Assembly: GCA_010094045.1 (NCBI GenBank)
Contig: ML986792.1
Span: 1-15,861 of the forward strand
From: Lojkania enalia
Taxonomy: Eukaryota; Ascomycota; Dothideomycetes; Pleosporales
DNA length: 15,861 nucleotides
Direction: 5' to 3'
Shown here: piece by piece, positions 10,511 through 15,861 of the stretch
How the letters are laid out: every line of letters starts with the position of its first letter
How positions within the stretch are numbered: the first letter of the stretch is position 1
Notes under the pieces: model-generated
Told to the model about the DNA's origin: nothing
The model's database searches: none
The model's input: the letters and a program-made list of their open reading frames with translations, nothing else
Position numbers and translations under genes: made by a program

Positions 10511-12703
10511 ATTGTAATTTATAATAGTAGACTACTATTATAATCTACCTATCTACTATAAAGATATTATAGTCCTATAGTACTCTATTATAATACTATA
10601 TTATTATAATTTTTAACCCTTATCTAGGCTGCTCTAAAGTTATATATATACTAACTATTAATAGTTCTAAAAAGTAATCTACCTACTATAAATACTATTT
10701 TACCTACTACTTACTTTATAAGCCGTCTCTTAACTAGAGCTACTAACTAGCTTCTATCTACCTAGCTTAAATAAGTATCTATTTAAGCCTGTTATTAAGC
10801 TGATTATTATAATAATAGATAAAAGATATACCCTACTATATAAACGTAATATTATTAATAAGCTACTCTAGCTAGATAGTAAACCGGTCCTCAGCTCTAG
10901 CTGTTTAATACAGCTCCTACTAGAATATCTCTTCTATTTTAACTACTATATCTTATACTATTTTATAGAACTAGCTAATATAGATCGGCCGGCTGTTAAG
11001 ATAGAACATCTTCTTATTTTTTAACTAGTAAGTATTACCCGAATTACTAGCTATTAATATAATAAACTTCTTATATACTAGTAAGCTAATTATCTTATTT
11101 ATTAGACTAAACAATCTATTAGCTAGAAACTTCTACTATATAAGTAGAAAATACTTCTAGTTCTTATCTGTCTGCTTGTTGCGCTCTGCTGCTAAAAGTA
11201 ACTTTTCTATACCTAGTATATACACGCAGTATACTATACTAGCTAGTATATATAAGTAGTTCTTTACTATACGTAAGCGGTCTATTTTAGTATTAATCCC
11301 TAGTATAGTAAAAAAATAGATAAGTCTATTATTAAACAGCTAATTACCTATTAATTAAAAAATAAATAATATAAATATATTTAGTAGTACTTTAAACTAA
11401 GCGTTCTTACTATCCCTATCTAATATAACCTATAGTACTATCGCTAGTTTCTTCTACTTATCTTACTAACAGAATAGCTTACGCGCGTCTTCTATCTAAT
11501 CTACTTTTTTCTTTCTATAGTATTTATAATAGAGGCTACTATTACTATTATTATTACTATTAATATTACTTCTAGTTCTACTAGACCTAGAACTCGCGCT
11601 ATTATCTAATACTATACTATTATTATTACTATTATTACTATTACTACTACAGTTAAACTATATAGTTTAAGCTTCTTTATTAGTAATAATATAGAGAAAG
11701 TAGTAGACGAATTTAATAATATAGCTAGTATATACTATCTAACTCTTAGGGTTTTATAGTTAAGTAAGTAGACGCCTATCTACCTTATATTATTAAACGC
11801 TTCTAAACTACTATCTTATCTCTTATATAAGTAATAATAACCCTCTAATACTCTACTTAACTAATAGTTTAACTAGCTTTACCGCCTACTAAAGTTTTAC
11901 CTTACCTTAGTTAGGTAGCTGGATCTAATATATAAGATATACTCGATTCCGCTTTATTAAATATTCTAGCTATCTTATCTACTTAAACTACCTAGTCTTA
12001 TTAGTCTTCGCTGCCTCTGTATCTATAACCTATATCTTTTTTTCTTTCCTCTACTTTATAAGTTTAAACCTAGCTAACTAATTATATATAATATTAGCCT
12101 CTATATAGAGAATAGCTAGCTTATAGTTATAGCTGCCTATATCGACAATAAAATATTACTATAGCCCGCCAGCCCGAAAGAATATCTATATCTTAACCTT
12201 CTAATAGAGCCTACTTTTATTACCTATTTATACCTATTTATACTTTTTCTTTAGATATATATATAGTATATTAATATTAGTAGTAATATAGTATCTAGAT
12301 TACTTATACTAGAACCTATTTAGTAGCTTTCTTAATTCTAGTATTAGTTGTCTAAATAGTACAGGTAGCTAGATGTCCTTTACTAGTCTAATTAGCTACT
12401 AATAAGTATACTTAACAATTACCCTCTTCTACTCTATTATTATACTATAATAGTACTATAGATATATATTAATATTTAATATAGTAGTTATATATTTCTT
12501 ATATATTAGAATATAGTGCTTAGATAGATAGTAGAGATAGTTCTTAATATCCTCTAGTAATAGTATTATTCTACTTACGTATATACGGGTCTTCCTGCTA
12601 TAGATATAGTATTATACCCTTAGTTTAAGTATCTATATATCCTAGTAGAACTATATCCTTCCAGCTTTATTATAGCCCTATACTAGTACGGGTGCAATAA
12701 TAT
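10509..12703 (-). pseudogene. N-terminal part of a RIP-inactivated TLH-type helicase, copy 4
   Basis: This copy aligns with copy 1 from 1926 at a constant offset of 8583. It contains part of the middle domain (about 10509-11500), the Asn/Ser tract (about 11540-11648), the conserved Trp-rich block and the N-terminal finger region (about 12237-12521). It has no helicase core. With copy 5 it is among the most AT-shifted copies; even the GWFKRTGW block is hard to follow. No indel against copy 1 was found at the landmarks compared. Confidence 0.82.
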
Positions 12704-12757
12704 AGCGTTATAAGTAGAATAAATAGACTCTACTAAATAGTTTTTATATATAAAGTA

Positions 12758-12767
12758 TTAGGGTTAG
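12758..12767 (+). other. Telomere-like TTAGGGTTAG at the start of module unit 1
   Basis: The sequence is GTATTAGGGTTAGAG, while copies 1-3 have GTATTACGGTTAGAG at the equivalent position. The C/G difference is a transversion and cannot come from RIP. It makes the start of copy 4's module identical to that of the tandem modules. The three internal module joins (around 12906, 13051 and 13196) read ATAGGGTTAG. There is no run of two or more full TTAGGG repeats, so this is not a telomere as such. Confidence 0.6.
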
Positions 12768-12790
12768 AGTACTAGTTGTAAATAAATTGG

Positions 12791-12818
12791 GGGGGTAATA
12801 GTTAGATAAATTACCCCC
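12791..12818. other. G-rich hairpin in module unit 1
   Basis: GGGGGTAA (12791-12798) and TTACCCCC (12811-12818) are exact reverse complements separated by a 12-base loop. The stem lies beside a G7 run (12789-12795). In other modules the C arm is often weakened by C-to-T changes while the G arm stays intact. The position, upstream of the minus-strand helicase frame, could suit a promoter or termination structure, but no function can be read from sequence. Confidence 0.6.
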
Positions 12819-12835
12819 TTTTAACAACCTATTTT

Positions 12836-12861
12836 AGGTATAGTACTATAGTACTATACCT
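12836..12861. other. Perfect 26-bp palindrome in module unit 1
   Basis: AGGTATAGTACTA is followed directly by its reverse complement with no spacer. Equivalent sites are perfect at 13271-13296 and, over 24 bp, at 8161-8184. At 10439-10464, 12981-13006 and 13126-13151 the left half has GCGC or GCAC in place of GTAC. A second near-palindrome of 18 bp (CGAATCGGGCCTAATTCG, 12871-12888) follows ten bases later. Confidence 0.85.
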
Positions 12862-13270
12862 AATCTATTACGAATCGGGCCTAATTCGTCGCCTTATATT
12901 AGATAGGGTTAGAGTACTAGTTGTAAATAAATTGGGGGGGTAACAGTTAGACGAATCACCCCCTTTTAACAACCTATTTTAGGTATAGCGCTATAGTACT
13001 ATACCTAATCTATTACGAATCGGGCCTAATTTATCGCCTTATATTAGATAGGGTTAGAGTACTAGTTGTAAATAAATTGGGGGGGTAATAGTTAGACGAA
13101 TCACCCCCTTTTAACAACCTATTTTAGGTATAGCACTATAGTACTATACCTAATCTATTATAAATCGGGCCTAATTCGTCGCTTTATATTAGATAGGGTT
13201 AGAGTACTAGTTGTAAATAAATTGGGGGGGTATTAGTTAGATAAATCGCCCCTTTTTAACAACCTATTTT

Positions 13271-13296
13271 AGGTATAGTACTATAGTACTATACCT
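13271..13296. other. Perfect 26-bp palindrome in module unit 4
   Basis: Identical to the palindrome at 12836-12861. Units 1 and 4 have the fully symmetrical form, while the two units between them do not. Confidence 0.85.
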
Positions 13297-13338
13297 AATC
13301 TATCACGAATTAGGCCTAATTTATCGCCTTATATTAGA

Positions 13339-13342
13339 TAGG
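13339..13342. other. Module array / copy 5 junction at GG
   Basis: The module end TTAGATA is followed by GG and CTACCCTAAAG, which matches copy 1 from 2044. This is the same breakpoint as the copy 2 / copy 3 join at 8228-8231, to the base. Confidence 0.88.
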
Positions 13343-14378
13343 CTACCCTAAAGTTATATATATATTAACTATTAGTAGTTTTAAGAAGCGATTTATCTAC
13401 TATAAGTACTACTTTACCTACTATTTACTTTATAAGCTATCTCTTAACTAGAGCTACTAACTAGCTTCTATCTATCTAACCTAAGTAAGTATCTACTTAA
13501 GCCTATTATTAAGCTAATTATTATAATAATAGATAAAAGATATATCCTACTATATAAATATAATATTATTAATAAGCTATTCTAGCTGGATAGTAAACTA
13601 GTTTTTAGCTTTAGCTGTCTAATACAGTTTCTACTAGAGTATCTTCTCTACCTTAGCTACTATATCCTATACTATCTTATAGAACTAGCTAATATAAATT
13701 GGCCGGCTATTAAAATAGAACGTCTTCTTATTCTTTAACTAGTAAGTATTACCTAAATTACCAGCTGTTAGTATAATAAACTTCCTATACGCTAGTAAGC
13801 TAATTATCTTACTTATTAGACTAAATAATCTATTAGCTAGAAACTTCCGCTATATAAGTAGAAAATACTCCTAGTTCTTATCTATCTACTTATTATACTC
13901 TACTACTAAAAGCAGCTTCTCTATATCTAGCACGCGTATATAGTATACTATACTAGCTAGTATATATAAGTAGTTCTTTACTATACGTAAGTAGTCTATT
14001 TTAGTATTAATCTTTAGTATAGTAAGAAAATAGATAAGCCTACTACTAAACAGCTGATCGCCTATTAATTGAAAAATAAATAATATAAATATATCTAGTA
14101 GTACCCTAAATTAAGCGTCTTTACTATCTCTATCTAATATAATTTATAATACTATTACTAGTTCCTTCTATTTATTTTACTAATAGAATAGCTCGCGCGT
14201 GTCTTTTATTTAATCTATTTCTTTCTTTTTATAGTATTTATAATAGGGGCTGCTATTACTATTATTATTACTATTAGTACTATTTTTAGCTCTACTAGAC
14301 CTAGAACTCGCGCTATTATCTAATACTATACTATTATTATTACTATTATCACTGTTATTATTATAGTTAAACTATATA
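13341..14378 (-). pseudogene. Fragment of a RIP-inactivated TLH-type helicase, copy 5, cut on the right by a retroelement
   Basis: This copy aligns with copy 1 from 2044 to about 3081 at a constant offset of 11297. It covers part of the middle domain and the Asn/Ser tract (about 14254-14362) and then stops. Copy 1 continues CTATACAGCCTAAGC while copy 5 reads CTATATATAATAATAC. The missing N-terminal part may resume beyond the right edge if the retroelement is a simple insertion. It is the shortest relic, with no helicase motifs. Confidence 0.82.
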
Positions 14379-14869
14379 TAATAATACAAAGAAATCGTTC
14401 CACGAAAAGCTTTATATACAACCTTATCCTAAAGCTTTTTACTTATCTTATTCTACCCCCAGTTCTACCCCTTTTCCCTTCCGTATATAGTTGTATACTT
14501 CCTTATAAGTAGCTTAGTAGTTCTTCTATATCCTTTTATATAAGGCTTATAGGTGTTAATAGAATTCCCAGGTCCCTAATCCCCTATATACTCCTATATA
14601 CCTCTAAGTAGATTCGTACCGCACTTAGACCTATTATCTTACCTACGCTATTATATTATATAGAAGAATATAATACTACCGGTAACAGCCTCTTTAATAA
14701 TATCGCATCGATTATTTATTTAAATACGTTTAAGTCTAAAATACGCCTAATTTAGTTTAGGTTATAATACTTATATATTATTATATTAAATTATTTAGTT
14801 ACTTAGATAGGATCTTAAAAACCTCCTATTAACTAAAGCCTTTAGGTTTAGAACTTCCTATCCTCTACA
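14377..14869 (+). repeat. Candidate 5' LTR (boundaries uncertain)
   Basis: The left boundary is set by the loss of helicase homology. The right boundary is a guess from ACA at 14867-14869, which is followed within a few bases by TTAGGATTGCC, a possible RIP-altered primer-binding site if its first bases were once TGG. An alternative end lies near 14680, before GGTAACAGCC. No second LTR is available for comparison. The stretch contains a pyrimidine-rich patch (about 14445-14482) and no open frame of note. Confidence 0.25.
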
Positions 14870-14961
14870 ATTAGGATTGCCTTCGGAAAAGCCGTGTAGA
14901 GTACACCTAGGTAGAAACTCGGAGACTACTAATAACCTATTAGAATCGGAGGTAACCGCCG
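14870..14961 (+). other. Putative retroelement leader between LTR and gag
   Basis: There is no gene here. In-frame stops (14941 and 14953) close the gag frame upstream, and the frame then stays open from 14956. The segment includes a short inverted pair around CCTTCGG/AAAAGCC. No tRNA was found in it. Confidence 0.3.
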
Positions 14962-15861
14962 ATATCTGACTATAATTTACCTTCTAATTTCTATACTAGA
15001 ACCGATACACGCGCAAGTTATAGTAAGAGTAAACTTCTATCTACGCGTGTAGAACAACCGTTACCTCCTATAGGGGGCCCTACGACAGGCGGACCCCTCT
15101 CTATAGGGCCTATAATAAAGAACCTATCTAATTTAGAGGGAAATTAGAGTAAACTAACCCTTGAGGAATAAATTGCAATTTTACAAGAGGAGATCGTACG
15201 CTTAATATAATAGAGAACTATCAATCCTAATTAACCTCTACAAACCACCGAATCAGCACTAATAATATACTAAGAAACTTTTACGACTCCCCTAGTAAGA
15301 AACCTCTTAGCTACCCTTAAGCCCCCTTAAGCCTATCTTACTAAATATATACCTAAGATCGAAAGCCTTATAAATAGTAATAAACCTACATTTAAACAAT
15401 AGCGAGCCTTAATCCTAGACCGACTTAAGATTAATATAGATTACTATCGGATAGAGCGTATACGTATAGCGTTAGTATAGAAATATACCTCTAGTACTAT
15501 AAAAGGGTATCTAGAGCTAAAATACCTAGCTGAATTAGACTAGTATTAGTTTAAGAATACTAAAGAAATAATTTTACTTCTACGATCGTATTTTATTATA
15601 GGTAATAAAGAAACAGAGGCGCGACAGGCGTTTCAGGTCCTAAGGATAAATAAGAGAGAAGCGTTCCTAACTTTTAAAGCTCGCTTTATTAGTACAGCTA
15701 TTAGGGGATCTATATCCTAATCTAAGTAGTTCTTCTACCTATAGGATAAGATTCTCCCCAGCCTAAGAATACTAAACCTTAGCTTTAAGCTTATATAGAA
15801 AGGCTTCTTTAATACTATAGTTGCCTACTTAACAGCCTACGATATAGAAAGAAGGAGTATT
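14962..15861 (+). pseudogene. RIP-damaged gag of an LTR retrotransposon, right end beyond the window
   Basis: One continuous plus frame of 300 codons reaches the last base of the window with no frameshift, interrupted by about 15 stops. The proposed start is ATA at 14962, read as a RIP-changed ATG in the context GCCGATATCT; ATA at 15070 is an alternative. The first 60 codons have no stops. Gag-like features are a charged stretch LEE*IAILQEEIVRL (about 15160-15204), then TLKPP*AYLTKYIPKIESL, then a capsid-like region with EARQAFQVLRINKREAFL and ending TIVAYLTAYDIERRSI. Stops sit where Trp, Gln or Arg fit, for example SK*FFYL*DK, where Trp fits both sites. Gag would form the virus-like particle. 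Family placement is from overall resemblance to fungal Ty3/gypsy gag; no zinc knuckle is reached. Confidence 0.72.

Larger units (their letters stand above)
12761..13340. repeat. Tandem array of four 145-bp terminal modules
   Basis: There are four consecutive units with an exact period of 145 bp: 12761-12905 (the end of copy 4), 12906-13050, 13051-13195 and 13196-13340. Each starts GGGTTAGAGTACTAG and ends ATATTAGATA. The units differ almost only by C/T and G/A exchanges, plus an occasional transversion in unit 4 (GTATTAGTT against GTAATAGTT). They are therefore old duplications diverged by RIP rather than fresh copies. The three internal joins create TAGGGTTAG, close to the fungal telomere repeat. 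No gene is present in this stretch. Confidence 0.95.
14377..15861 (+). mobile_element. 5' part of an LTR retrotransposon, probably Ty3/gypsy type, RIP-damaged
   Basis: Sequence unrelated to the helicase array begins at about 14377-14379 and runs to the window edge. It contains a plus-strand gag-like frame preceded by about 580 bp with no coding potential, as expected for an LTR plus leader. Pol is not in the window, so the Ty3/gypsy assignment rests on gag alone. The first bases (TATAATAATAC) could be a RIP-altered TG-start of an LTR. The low CpA content and many stops show it was also RIPped. The target duplication and 3' LTR would lie outside the window. Confidence 0.7.

Noticed and set aside
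12758..13205. TTAGGGTTAG strings as a true internal telomere tract
   Set aside because: None exceeds about 1.7 repeat units and no array of TTAGGG follows. The resemblance is reported only as a possible seed or scar.
12761..13340. Regular 145-bp repeats considered as a CRISPR-like array
   Set aside because: The whole period is conserved, with no unique spacers, and the module also occurs singly at the ends of copies 1-3. It is an ordinary tandem duplication in a eukaryotic context.
1..14378. Short open frames on the plus strand and in other minus frames
   Set aside because: They arise from the biased TA-rich composition, do not keep their reading between copies, and overlap the homologous helicase frame.
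1..14378. Array considered as a telomere-targeted non-LTR retrotransposon
   Set aside because: No reverse transcriptase motif was seen, and the truncations remove the 3' part of the coding strand, the opposite of typical 5' truncation.
14870..14961. Possible tRNA-like fold in the retroelement leader
   Set aside because: No cloverleaf with T-loop and anticodon stem can be drawn; only short incidental inverted pairs are present.

Overview
The window reads as a heterochromatic, repeat-filled (probably subtelomeric) stretch of a filamentous ascomycete genome that has been heavily mutated by repeat-induced point mutation (RIP). Nearly all differences between repeat copies are C-to-T or G-to-A transitions. 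CpA and TpG are very scarce and TpA is everywhere; for example, 13741-13800 has about 13 TA but only one CA and one TG. Trp, Gln and Arg codons have repeatedly become stops. I found no intact protein-coding gene, tRNA or rRNA. The fungal assignment is an inference from the RIP pattern and the protein families.

Positions 1-14378 are a head-to-tail array of five relics of one element. The element carries a single long minus-strand frame, with the N-terminus at the right and the C-terminus at the left. It encodes a RecQ-like DNA helicase of the fungal telomere-linked (TLH) type with a zinc-finger-like N-terminal region. Copy 1 (1-4322) reaches past motif VI into the C-terminal Cys region. Copy 2 (4323-8229) lacks the part left of helicase motif V. 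Copies 3 (8230-10508), 4 (10509-12905) and 5 (13341-14378) keep only N-terminal and middle portions. The copies align at constant offsets of 3907, 6186, 8583 and 11297 with no net length change at the landmarks I checked, so RIP substitutions rather than indels destroyed them.

Every complete right end stops at the same nucleotide, after a 145-bp terminal module. Every left end differs or is shared by only two copies, and every junction falls at a GG dinucleotide. Between copies 4 and 5 the 145-bp module itself is repeated, giving four consecutive units (12761-13340) joined by the telomere-like string TAGGGTTAG. Each module holds a G7 tract, a hairpin and two palindromes.

At about 14377-14379 copy 5 stops abruptly and unrelated sequence begins. 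This is the 5' part of an LTR retrotransposon of probable Ty3/gypsy type: a candidate LTR, a leader, and a plus-strand gag relic from about 14962 to the window edge. It is also RIP-damaged but has an unbroken frame. The likely order of events is amplification and truncation of the helicase element, insertion of the retroelement, and RIP of everything, perhaps in several rounds.
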